DNA of 36,850 nucleotides from positions 1 to 36,850 of the forward strand of contig CAYWRI010000015.1 of assembly GCA_964461035.1 (NCBI GenBank). Reading direction: 5' to 3'. The stretch comes from CAYZNE01 sp964461035. Lineage in GTDB: Archaea > Nanobdellota > Nanobdellia > Woesearchaeales > CAYZNE01. Position numbers and translations under genes: made by a program. Under the pieces are notes generated by a model, which saw only the letters and a program-made list of their open reading frames with translations, was not told the origin of the DNA and made no database searches. This document shows, one piece after another, positions 1 through 7,273 of the stretch (position 1 is the stretch's first letter; every line of letters begins with the position of its first letter).

Positions 1-13
1 TTTTATAACTTTC

Positions 14-1051
14 TTATAATTCTTCATACTGCTTGAGCATAATATCTTTATTGTAATATTTAACAACTCTTTGTCTTGCTTTTTTACCCAATCTTTTTCT
101 CAATAACGGATTGTTATTTAAATATTCAATCTTGTTCAACATATCACGCGAATCACAGGGTTTAACATAAATAACTGAATCACCGCAAATCTCTCTCAAA
201 TGGGGCAAATCAGAAGTAATAATTGCACATTGACAAGCCATTGCTTCAATTAAAACTAAGGGTGTTGCTATGGCTCCTGCTGAATGTCTATAAGGTAAAA
301 CCAATATGTCTGCAGAATTATAGTCAGACACAATGTTTTTAACTAATCCTTTAATAGTGATGGTGGGATCTTTTTTAGAAACATACTTAATAATCTTTTT
401 ATTTATTGATGTTGCAAAAATATTTTTAGAATAACGTTGTGAATCTAGCTTAGAAAAAACATTAATAACATCTAAAAAACCTTTACCGGGAGTTGGATGA
501 CCAAAGTAACATACAAGTAAATTATTTGAAGGTATTTTTTCTTTATTTTTTTTAAATTTTTTTACATCTATTCCTTGACGAATTAAATAACTATTATTTA
601 ACTTTAATTTTGAAACTAACCATTTATTTGGCAATATGACAATAGGCATTCTATTTAAGAAAAAGCGTTTTATAAAAATTGGAATAAAATTACTAATGGC
701 TGAGAATATTAATTTTATAACTCTATCTTTAAAAGAAAAATTATCTTCTTTTTTTACGTAAATATGGACATAATATTCAAAGGAATCCTTTAAATATTTA
801 AAAAAAATAGGAACACCATTAGAATGAAGTGAATAAATTAAGGGATATTGTAACTTAGCATATTTAACATATTTTACAGATTCAAAAAAACCTGAAGAAT
901 GAATATGAATAAGCGTGTGCAAATCAATATTTGAAATATCATTAAAAATAAGTTCGTATTTGTCTGAAAAGTATTTCTTAAATTCTCTCAATAAAGTTAG
1001 AAGGCCTTCAACATAACAATCATTGAAATTTCCCAAATATATTATTTTCAT
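14..1051 (-). CDS. Glycosyltransferase family 4 (GT-B fold)
   Basis: Predicted cytoplasmic or membrane-associated retaining glycosyltransferase that moves a sugar from a nucleotide donor to a glycan acceptor. The 345-residue protein has the two-domain GT-B layout: an N-terminal acceptor domain opening with MKIIYLGNF, and a C-terminal Rossmann domain from about residue 175, starting near YFGHPTPGKG. The donor-binding segment reads PLVLIEAMACQCAIITSD near residue 267; the second Glu of the usual E-x7-E motif is present, but the first is replaced by a hydrophobic residue. The C-terminal helix with RKRLGKKARQRV is typical of the family. The stop codon lies just inside the window, so the gene is complete. 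It runs in the same direction as the GT9 gene upstream and probably belongs to the same glycan locus. Donor and acceptor cannot be told from sequence. Confidence 0.85.
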   Translation of the reverse strand: MKIIYLGNFNDCYVEGLLTLLREFKKYFSDKYELIFNDISNIDLHTLIHIHSSGFFESVKYVKYAKLQYPLIYSLHSNGVPIFFKYLKDSFEYYVHIYVKKEDNFSFKDRVIKLIFSAISNFIPIFIKRFFLNRMPIVILPNKWLVSKLKLNNSYLIRQGIDVKKFKKNKEKIPSNNLLVCYFGHPTPGKGFLDVINVFSKLDSQRYSKNIFATSINKKIIKYVSKKDPTITIKGLVKNIVSDYNSADILVLPYRHSAGAIATPLVLIEAMACQCAIITSDLPHLREICGDSVIYVKPCDSRDMLNKIEYLNNNPLLRKRLGKKARQRVVKYYNKDIMLKQYEEL

Positions 1052-1414
1052 TTTAATTAAAACCGAACATTCTTACTTAATTAAACCGGAATTATTTATT
1101 AAATATAATAATAAAAAGTAAATACAATGAGAACCTTATAAACCTTTATAAAATTAATGAATTGACAGGTTTGTCCAGAATTATGAAAAATGTGGGATTG
1201 TAGTAAACTAAGTAAAAAAAGATTAAAATTTGTAATATGTAAAAATTTCAACAAAGCTAATTTAAAAAATATTACTTAGTAATATATTCCTAAAAGAAAC
1301 GCATTTGAATAATCAATTTAAAAATAAATCTCTGAGTTATTCTTGAATAAGTAAACATAGTATATTCTGCAACTTGAACAGTATTATTTCTGTTTTTTTC
1401 AATTCTTTAAACGT
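1052..1414. other. Gene-free stretch with a copied promoter motif
   Basis: I see no convincing coding frame here; all frames are closed by frequent stops. Positions 1144-1163 carry a TATA-like block that matches the GT9 divergent promoter (2530-2549) at 19 of 20 positions, but it leads into no open frame on the plus strand. Two near-identical short blocks (TTAATTAAAACCG and TTAATTAAACCGG, near 1053 and 1078) lie just before the GT4 start; the second sits about 27-30 nt upstream of that ATG and may be its TATA element. The rest may be decayed sequence. Confidence 0.5.
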
Positions 1415-1524
1415 TTAATTGACATACAAGTCTAAAAGTTGATTCAGCTTTTTTTGATCATCTAAAAAATCAATAATTCTTTTATGCCCTTTCAAAGCAT
1501 ATTTTTTAAAAAGAGATTCATCAT
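1415..1524 (-). pseudogene. Frame-shifted C-terminal tail of the GT9 gene
   Basis: In the frame one base off from the upstream GT9 gene, an open stretch reads directly on from its stop: LNDESLFKKYALKGHKRIID, then FLDDQKKLNQLLDLYVN and a TAA at 1415-1417. The junction lies at a run of five A on the plus strand (1527-1531); a sixth A would fuse the frames and give a protein of about 364 residues, equal to the divergent GT9 neighbour (363). The composition is like that of a real amphipathic C-terminal helix. Either the gene carries a true frameshift or the assembly has a homopolymer error. Confidence 0.65.
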
Positions 1525-2508
1525 TTAAAAATTAAGGTAATAACTATAATCTCCTTTTAATTCAGAATTAGGATCATACATTTTTTCATTCTTCCAATAA
1601 AATTGACTTTCGTTCCACAAGGGTGCTTTTTTTAAGGGGTGTGTTACAATAAAAAAGCTATGAATTCTCTTGTTTACTGCTGCAGCAATATGCATTCCTC
1701 CAGTATCATTACAATATACTTTAAAACATTTAGCAGAAATTGCTGCTGTTTCATGAATTGATGTTTTTGAAACTAAAGAAAATAAACTTTTATTTTTTAT
1801 TTTTGATAAAATAAATTTTGATAACGTATCATCAGAACTTCCATTACCTAATAGAATTATAGAATGATTTTTAAGTAACTTTTTAATAATTGAAATATAT
1901 CCTTTGACAGGATACAATCTTAAATGACTCCATTTATCAGCAGGATTTCCACCACCAGGAAATATTCCTATAACTTTCTTTTTTAATAAGGAATTAGTTT
2001 TCCAAAAAGTGTTTGCAAATTCTTTATTTTTTTTAGATAAAAATATGTCCATCTTAAAATCAGCATAGTTTACTTTTCCACCTTGTTCTTTAAGCAGATC
2101 AAGATAATAAAATATTTCATGACGAATTTTTTCATAATGAACTTTTTTTGTAAGAAAAACACCTTCTTTTCCAAATCTATCAAAACCAATTCTTTGTTTA
2201 ATTATAAATAATTTTGCAGTTAAATTAAATATCCAATGTTTATCTAAAACAAATATTACATCATATTTTCTTCTCTTTATTTTTTTTGTTAATTCAAAAT
2301 ATTTAAAGAACTTTTTCTTAAGAAAAATAGATTCTTCAAATTTTAAAACATTATCAAGATTTTTATTGTCTTTTAAAATTATGCTAGAAGAATTACCTAT
2401 TAAATAATCAATTTGTGCATTAGGATAATTTTTCCTTAATTGTCTAAGTAAAGGCGTTGACATTAAGACATCTCCTAAAGCACCTATTTTAAATACCAAT
2501 ATCTTCAT
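1525..2508 (-). CDS. GT9 family heptosyltransferase-like protein, apparently truncated
   Basis: Member of glycosyltransferase family 9, which transfers heptose (or a related sugar) from ADP-heptose to a glycan. The chosen start gives MKILVFKIGALGDVLMSTP, the classic GT9 opening with the GxLGD loop; a Met six codons earlier (2526) is rejected because the TATA-like palindrome centred at 2534.5 places this ATG exactly at the expected leaderless start. The C-terminal half has FPGGGNPADKW and the CNDTGGMHIAAA donor-site motif (D-x-G-x-x-H). The frame ends after 327 residues, and about 37 more codons continue in the next frame down to 1415. It is divergent from a second GT9 gene, and the heptose-synthesis genes lie just beyond that, which supports heptose as the donor. 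Acceptor unknown. Confidence 0.85.
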   Translation of the reverse strand: MKILVFKIGALGDVLMSTPLLRQLRKNYPNAQIDYLIGNSSSIILKDNKNLDNVLKFEESIFLKKKFFKYFELTKKIKRRKYDVIFVLDKHWIFNLTAKLFIIKQRIGFDRFGKEGVFLTKKVHYEKIRHEIFYYLDLLKEQGGKVNYADFKMDIFLSKKNKEFANTFWKTNSLLKKKVIGIFPGGGNPADKWSHLRLYPVKGYISIIKKLLKNHSIILLGNGSSDDTLSKFILSKIKNKSLFSLVSKTSIHETAAISAKCFKVYCNDTGGMHIAAAVNKRIHSFFIVTHPLKKAPLWNESQFYWKNEKMYDPNSELKGDYSYYLNF

Positions 2509-2560
2509 TTTTTGAAATAACTTCACAACTTTTATAAAATTAATGAATTTATTTCATAAA
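2509..2560. promoter_or_regulatory. Symmetric bidirectional leaderless promoter of the two GT9 genes
   Basis: The 52 bases between the two divergent ATG codons contain one perfect palindrome, TTTTATAAAA, at 2530-2539. Its centre (2534.5) is 26.5 bases from the first base of both start codons (2508 minus, 2561 plus). Archaeal TATA boxes are normally centred about 25-28 bases before the transcription start, so both transcripts should begin at or next to their ATG. No second TATA-like element or Shine-Dalgarno site is seen. Confidence 0.65.
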
Positions 2561-3652
2561 ATGTCATTAAACATTCAGAGAACAATAGATAAATATTTGG
2601 GATATTTCATTATTACGATTTTAATAATTTTTAAGCCACTAAAAAAACTTCTAAAATTAAAAAATAACAAAAAAATAGCTGTAATAAGATTATGGGCTCT
2701 TGGAGATACCATAATGACTTTTCCAATGATAAAAAAGCTAAAAGAAAAAGGATATGAAGTTGATGTTATTTGTACAAACAAAAACAAATGGGTCTTTGAA
2801 AAGACAGAGTTTATACAAAATATTATGAATTTATCTCCAAAATTAATAACAAAGTTATTTTATTATGATTATATTATTGATTCTGAACCATATTTTAATA
2901 TGAGTACAATATTATCATTTTTTTTAGGTAAAAAAACAATTGGTTTTTCTAATTTATATAGAGGAAATCTGTATGAATATAAGTTTAAATACAATGATAA
3001 AACACATAATGTTCTGAATTATACTAACTTGCTAAAAGCATTGAATATAGACTATACGCCAGATAAATTAATTCCATTAACATATTCAGAACAAGAGAAA
3101 GATAACATTGATAAGAAATTAAAAAAATATGACAAAAATAAATTAATAGGACTTCATACAGGTTCTGCAGAAACTTCTACATATCGTGCATGGAAGATTC
3201 ATAATTTTGAAAAATTAATTAAAAAGATATTAGATAAGAATAAGAAGATTATAATTATTCTTACAGGTAGCAATAATGAATTAGAATCTAATGTAAAACT
3301 AACAAAAAAAATAAATTCAGACAGATTATTAGATTTGACAGGGACAAAACTTGGAGAATTATCATATTTAATGACAAAACTTGATGTTTTTATTGATAAT
3401 GATACAGGACCAATGCATGTAAGTGCAGCAATGGGTTGCAAGACAATAGGTTTGTTTGGTCCTAATCTTCCTGAAAGATTCAAACCGTTTGGTAAAGGAA
3501 ATATTGCAATATACAAAGCAAGAAAATTAAATTGTTCACCCTGTGTAAATCCTCATCTCGGAAAGTTCAGAAAGTGCCCTTACAAAGGAAAATGTATGGA
3601 TTTAATAAGTGTTAATGATGTATATAATGAAGTAGGAAAAATTATTCAATAA
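2561..3652 (+). CDS. GT9 family heptosyltransferase-like protein
   Basis: Second GT9 glycosyltransferase, 363 residues from the preferred start (an ATG at 2543 is possible but lies only a few bases from the TATA centre). Residues 13-28 form a hydrophobic segment followed by lysines, suggesting membrane attachment at the cytoplasmic face. Then comes KIAVIRLWALGDTIM with the GxLGD-type loop, LHTGSAE at the start of the donor domain, and DNDTGPMHVSAAMG with GLFGPNLPERFKPFG, the ADP-heptose-binding signature. A Cys-rich tail (CSPCVNP, then KCPYKGKCM) is common in this subgroup and may bind a metal or form disulfides. Its stop is five bases from the convergent gmhB stop. It probably adds heptose to a surface glycan or glycolipid; the acceptor cannot be inferred. 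Confidence 0.88.
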   Translation: MSLNIQRTIDKYLGYFIITILIIFKPLKKLLKLKNNKKIAVIRLWALGDTIMTFPMIKKLKEKGYEVDVICTNKNKWVFEKTEFIQNIMNLSPKLITKLFYYDYIIDSEPYFNMSTILSFFLGKKTIGFSNLYRGNLYEYKFKYNDKTHNVLNYTNLLKALNIDYTPDKLIPLTYSEQEKDNIDKKLKKYDKNKLIGLHTGSAETSTYRAWKIHNFEKLIKKILDKNKKIIIILTGSNNELESNVKLTKKINSDRLLDLTGTKLGELSYLMTKLDVFIDNDTGPMHVSAAMGCKTIGLFGPNLPERFKPFGKGNIAIYKARKLNCSPCVNPHLGKFRKCPYKGKCMDLISVNDVYNEVGKIIQ

Positions 3653-3657
3653 TTTAA

Positions 3658-4173
3658 TTAGTCTGAAATTATATCCATAATCTCAGAAAGATCATCCACC
3701 TCATAATTAGCTTTTAATTTTTTAGGATAAACACTAATTACTCTAATAGTTCGAACATCAAGATTACCACCAAATTGAATATCTGAATCTTTATCACCAA
3801 TCATAAAAGAGTTTTCATTGTCTAAATCTATAGTTTCGAGAAGATCTTTTATCATTCCAATCTTGGGTTTTCTACATTCGCAATTGTCTTCAGGACCATG
3901 AGGACAATAAAACACACCATCAAGTTCAATTCCTTGTTTTCTTAATTCAGAAATCATGTATTTTGTTAGAATATTAAAATCTTCTAAAGAATACATTCCT
4001 CTTGCTATTCCTGATTGATTTGATACTAGATATAATCTATACTTAAGTTTGGATAAATATTTGAGAACCTCAAAAATTCCATCAACAAATTCAAAATTTT
4101 CAATTTTATAAACATACCTTTTGTCTTCATTTATTACTCCATCCCTATCTAAAAAAATTGCTTTAACTTTCAT
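3658..4173 (-). CDS. gmhB: D-glycero-D-manno-heptose 1,7-bisphosphate 7-phosphatase
   Basis: HAD-superfamily phosphatase (histidinol-phosphatase/GmhB group) that removes the 7-phosphate from heptose 1,7-bisphosphate to give heptose 1-phosphate. The 171 residues contain the catalytic FLDRDGVINE motif near the start, the second HAD motif VSNQSGIARG, the zinc-binding loop CPHGPEDNCECRKP (Cys-x-His ... Cys-x-Cys) and the acidic motif GDKDSDIQ. Length fits the family. It is the third gene of an hldA-gmhA-gmhB operon, four bases after the gmhA stop, and this context supports heptose rather than histidinol phosphate as substrate. Anomer preference (beta for ADP-heptose, alpha for GDP-heptose) cannot be decided alone, but the PfkB-type kinase neighbour favours the beta route. 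Confidence 0.9.
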   Translation of the reverse strand: MKVKAIFLDRDGVINEDKRYVYKIENFEFVDGIFEVLKYLSKLKYRLYLVSNQSGIARGMYSLEDFNILTKYMISELRKQGIELDGVFYCPHGPEDNCECRKPKIGMIKDLLETIDLDNENSFMIGDKDSDIQFGGNLDVRTIRVISVYPKKLKANYEVDDLSEIMDIISD

Positions 4174-4177
4174 TTTA

Positions 4178-4873
4178 CTATTCTTCTTTAAATAATTCTG
4201 ATTCTATTAAATTACATAATATGTGAATTATTGTTATGTGAACTTCTTGTATTCTTGCAGTGATATTTGAAGGAACAATAATATTTGAATCACAAGCCAT
4301 ATTTTTAAGTTTTCCTCCATCTTTACCTAAGAAAAGTACTGTTTTTATATTTTTTTGTTTTGCAACTTTTACAGCATTAATAACATTAGGAGAATTTCCT
4401 GATGTGGAAATTCCTATGAAAACATCTCCCTCTTGTCCAAGTGCTTGAACTTGTTTTTCAAAAACACATTCATAACCAAAATCATTAGAGCAAGCTGTTA
4501 AAACAGAACTATCTGTTGTTAAAGCGATAGCTGGAAGCGGAGCCCTATTTTTTTCAAAGCGCATAATTAATTCTGCCACAAAATGCTGTGCGTCTGCTGC
4601 ACTTCCACCATTTCCACAAACAAGAACTTTTTTACCATTTTTAAAAGCATTTATTATTAATTCTGCTGACGAATTTATATCTGAAATTATAAAATCCCTA
4701 CTTTTTTTTTTTACATCTATCGATTCATTAAAAAGAGATATTATTTTATTCGCAAAAAAGCCAATATTGTAACCCATAGGTTGTGCATGTAAGCTTTTTT
4801 GGACGACATCCTTTTTGTTGAATACCCCTCGCTTTAGTTTGGGAAGAATGTCATTTTGTATTGTGCTTTCCAT
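4178..4873 (-). CDS. gmhA: Sedoheptulose 7-phosphate isomerase (phosphoheptose isomerase)
   Basis: SIS-domain isomerase that converts sedoheptulose 7-phosphate to D-glycero-D-manno-heptose 7-phosphate, the entry step from the pentose-phosphate pool. Visible motifs are CGNGGSAADAQHFVAELIMR, which holds the Glu equivalent to the E. coli catalytic Glu65, LTTDSSVLTACSNDFGYE, GISTSGNSPNVINA for phosphate binding, and IQEVHITIIHILCNLIE with the catalytic His. At 231 residues it is about 35 longer than usual, with the excess at the N-terminus. The long start is nevertheless supported by a GAGGAG Shine-Dalgarno site six bases upstream, inside the end of the kinase gene. The start directly follows the kinase stop, so the two are translationally coupled. 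Confidence 0.92.
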   Translation of the reverse strand: MESTIQNDILPKLKRGVFNKKDVVQKSLHAQPMGYNIGFFANKIISLFNESIDVKKKSRDFIISDINSSAELIINAFKNGKKVLVCGNGGSAADAQHFVAELIMRFEKNRAPLPAIALTTDSSVLTACSNDFGYECVFEKQVQALGQEGDVFIGISTSGNSPNVINAVKVAKQKNIKTVLFLGKDGGKLKNMACDSNIIVPSNITARIQEVHITIIHILCNLIESELFKEE

Positions 4874-5806
4874 TTATTTCTCCTCTTTATCATCAAATAA
4901 TTCTTTATAAGTTATTGGAACAGTACCTACTTTTCCTACAACGATTCCTGATGCCTTATTTGCTAACTCAAGAGCATTTTTCAAAGAATAATCATTCAAT
5001 ACTGCATAAGTTAAAGCAGATAAGAAAGTATCTCCTGCACCAGAAACATCATGTACTTCAGAAAGACTTGAATTCACTTTATAAAAAAAGTCATTTTCTT
5101 TATCATACAAAACTGAACCTTTTTCTGCAAGTGTTATTATAATATTAGAATTTGAAACCAAAGCAAGTTCTTTTGCAGCTGATTTTAATTGGCTTTCGTT
5201 TGTATAGTCTATAGATTTATTTAATCTTTGTTGTGCACTATTAATATTATATTTTACAAGAAATAAATCATTATAATATCCAAGATTGAATTTTTTGGGG
5301 TCTATTAAAATTTTGCCAGAATAATTTTTCTTTAAATTTTCAATAAGATATTTTCCTACAACCCCTTTATTATAATCAGAAAGAACTACAATAGTGGGAT
5401 TTTTTTCTTTAACGTATTTAATCAAGTTATCAACATACTCAGAACTTAACTGGGTAGTTACTTCTCTATCTACTCTAAGAACCTGTTGATTATAAGTGTC
5501 TGCAATAAATCTTTGTTTTATAGTGGTGGGTCTACCATCTTGAACAAAAAGTGTTTTTATATTTAAATCTTCTACTAACTGTTTAATGTCATCTCCTTCA
5601 GAATCAGTACCTATTGCTGTCAAAAGAGTTACATCCACTCCTAAGTTCTTAAGATTAACTACAAGATTTCCTGCACCACCTAAACTTTTTTTATCAAACT
5701 CTCTGGTTAATATTGGAACTGGTGCTTCAGGATTTATTCTGTCTATCTTTCCAAAAGTGTGAACATCAAGCATTACATCCCCAATAACAATAATAGTTTT
5801 TTCCAT
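4874..5806 (-). CDS. hldA: D-glycero-beta-D-manno-heptose-7-phosphate kinase (HldE domain I type)
   Basis: PfkB/ribokinase-family kinase that phosphorylates heptose 7-phosphate at C1. The opening IIVIGDVMLDVHTFGKIDRI with NPEAPVPIL is characteristic of RfaE/HldE domain I. GGAGNLVVNLKNLG binds the substrate, VVLSDYNKGVV and LIDPKK follow, and DVSGAGDTFLSAL is the PfkB signature with the catalytic Asp and anion hole. At 310 residues this is the kinase domain only; the cytidylyltransferase-like domain II of bifunctional HldE is absent, and no separate nucleotidyltransferase lies in the window, so that step must be encoded elsewhere. It is the first gene of the heptose operon, with a TATA-like box about 28 bases upstream and no leader. 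Its bacterial-type pathway suggests past horizontal transfer. Confidence 0.9.
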   Translation of the reverse strand: MEKTIIVIGDVMLDVHTFGKIDRINPEAPVPILTREFDKKSLGGAGNLVVNLKNLGVDVTLLTAIGTDSEGDDIKQLVEDLNIKTLFVQDGRPTTIKQRFIADTYNQQVLRVDREVTTQLSSEYVDNLIKYVKEKNPTIVVLSDYNKGVVGKYLIENLKKNYSGKILIDPKKFNLGYYNDLFLVKYNINSAQQRLNKSIDYTNESQLKSAAKELALVSNSNIIITLAEKGSVLYDKENDFFYKVNSSLSEVHDVSGAGDTFLSALTYAVLNDYSLKNALELANKASGIVVGKVGTVPITYKELFDDKEEK

Positions 5807-5829
5807 TTTATAGATAAAATAATCTATTC

Positions 5830-5838
5830 ATTTATAAT
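5830..5838 (-). promoter_or_regulatory. TATA-like box of the heptose operon
   Basis: ATTATAAAT on the minus strand is centred about 28 bases before the kinase ATG. This spacing predicts a transcript starting at or next to the start codon. No Shine-Dalgarno site precedes the ATG, which agrees with a leaderless first gene. Confidence 0.5.
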
Positions 5839-5942
5839 TCTTATGAACTCAGAATCCATTGGAAGGGACATTTATAATAAATAATGATGTATTAACCTAT
5901 TCACACAGCATTCCGCATTTCCATTTTAAAGTGGTTACTAAT

Positions 5943-5950
5943 ATTTAAAT
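5943..5950 (+). promoter_or_regulatory. TATA-like box of the pilus operon
   Basis: ATTTAAAT is centred 27.5 bases before the ATG at 5974, the distance expected for a leaderless archaeal transcript. It is separate from the divergent heptose-operon box about 110 bases away, so these two divergent units, unlike the GT9 pair, do not share one element. Confidence 0.5.
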
Positions 5951-5973
5951 AATATGTAAAGAAAATAGAGATT

Positions 5974-6453
5974 ATGGCAGATAGTACTATAACTACAGGG
6001 GTTGATCAATTAATAACTTATTTGAAAGATAAAGACAAATTAGCAATTGCAGAAGTATCTAAAGCATTAAATATCAAAGTAAATACAATACAAAAATGGG
6101 TTGATTTTCTTGTTGAAGAAAAAATAATTGGTGTTGAATATAAATTCACGGTTCCTTATATTTACTTGAACAGATCTATTGAAGAAAAAAATACGATTGT
6201 AGAGAATACAAGTTTAAATCAAATAAAGAAGGAATTTTACGAAAAAAGTACTGCAAAAGGGTTACCTGTAGAACATATAAATAATGTATGGCAACAAAAA
6301 ATTAAAGATGCTTTATTAAAAGAAAAAGAAAACTTCTACAAATATACTAAATCTAAGAAAATTCAAGAAGTAGACTTATTATGGAATAGATTTTGTCAAA
6401 CAATTTTTAATTTAGAAAAAGATACAATAAATTCAATGGAACTATCAAATTAA
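5974..6453 (+). CDS. Winged-helix protein leading a type IV pilus operon
   Basis: Unknown 159-residue cytoplasmic protein. Residues 8-65 fit a winged helix-turn-helix: LITYLKDKDKLAIAEVSKAL, NIKVNTIQKWVDFLVEEKII, then a short hairpin with YKFTVPYIYLN. The rest is predicted mainly helical, with many Lys/Glu and aromatic residues (KENFYKYTKSKKIQEVDLLW). No membrane segment or signal. It is the first gene of an operon with a pilus ATPase and two platform proteins, with the next gene starting directly after its stop. It could be a transcriptional regulator of the pilus or a structural adaptor using a winged helix for protein contact; sequence alone does not decide. Confidence 0.7.
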   Translation: MADSTITTGVDQLITYLKDKDKLAIAEVSKALNIKVNTIQKWVDFLVEEKIIGVEYKFTVPYIYLNRSIEEKNTIVENTSLNQIKKEFYEKSTAKGLPVEHINNVWQQKIKDALLKEKENFYKYTKSKKIQEVDLLWNRFCQTIFNLEKDTINSMELSN

Positions 6454-7272
6454 ATGGATCTTACGCAAATAATACATGAAAAAGCATTAAAATTTTTAGA
6501 CTCTGTAGAGCGAGCTATGAATGATAATGTTAACTTTAAACTCAGAAATGAAGAAATGAATGTTTTTAGTATGCAAAAAGATTATGAAACAGAAGTAAAA
6601 AAAGCAATGCGTGATGGTCAAGTAGCTAAAGCAAAAGAAATTTATAAAACAGTACTTGAAAAATATAATTCAGAATTAAGTGAAGATAACAGATCTAGAA
6701 TTATGAAAGTTTTGGAAAGGATTACAAGAATTATAAGGGATAATATAAAAGAATATAACCAAGAAATATTTCTAAAACCTGAAATGGATGAATATGATAT
6801 GATTGTTGATCAGAGAAGAGCAATTCCCCAAGAAATAACTGGTAAAGCAACAAATGTGAGTTTTTTTAATGAAACTGAATCAAAAAGATTAAAAAAAGTT
6901 CAGGCACAAAATGAAAAAAAATCTAATTTTGTAAATCTTGATGTAAGTCGTATTATTGGAGGAAACCCCTTTGTAAATTCTTCAAACTCACCACAATCAT
7001 ATTCAGAATCAAGAACAATAACACAAATAAATAATCACACAGAGCCAGAGCTAAATCAAGAATTATTAGAAGAAATGCAAAAAAACGGCATCGACTTTAA
7101 ACAGGCTCGAATAGAATATAGTGAAGAAAATCCTACGCACAAAATAAATTTATATTCAAAATATGAAAATGGATATTTAATTTTTGTTGAATCAACCAAA
7201 ACAAAAGAACCTGAAATATTTAAAATTAATGTAGAACCTAAGCATGAAAGAGTTATTTTGACTGAGGTATAA
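6454..7272 (+). CDS. Unknown helical protein of the pilus operon
   Basis: A 272-residue soluble protein that I do not recognise as a named family. Residues 1-110 look like long helices and contain DGQVAKAKEIYKTVLEKY, a segment that resembles one in the next gene (LTKAKEIYRELKDKY). The middle, about 130-215, is polar and low in predicted structure. The end (HKINLYSKYENGYLIFVEST, followed by a short strand-rich stretch) could be a small beta domain. The start codon immediately follows the previous stop, so it is part of one transcript and probably translationally coupled. No transmembrane segment. A cytosolic adaptor or regulator for the pilus ATPase/platform is a guess based only on position. 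Confidence 0.65.
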   Translation: MDLTQIIHEKALKFLDSVERAMNDNVNFKLRNEEMNVFSMQKDYETEVKKAMRDGQVAKAKEIYKTVLEKYNSELSEDNRSRIMKVLERITRIIRDNIKEYNQEIFLKPEMDEYDMIVDQRRAIPQEITGKATNVSFFNETESKRLKKVQAQNEKKSNFVNLDVSRIIGGNPFVNSSNSPQSYSESRTITQINNHTEPELNQELLEEMQKNGIDFKQARIEYSEENPTHKINLYSKYENGYLIFVESTKTKEPEIFKINVEPKHERVILTEV

Positions 7273-7273
7273 T

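Noticed and set aside
1052..1414. Hidden small gene in the gap beside the GT4 gene
   Set aside because: All six frames are closed by stops within a few tens of codons; only the promoter-like copy stands out.
3658..5806. Heptose genes as evidence of bacterial contamination of the scaffold
   Set aside because: Composition and promoter style match the archaeal genes on both sides, and the adjacent pilus operon starts only 167 bases away.
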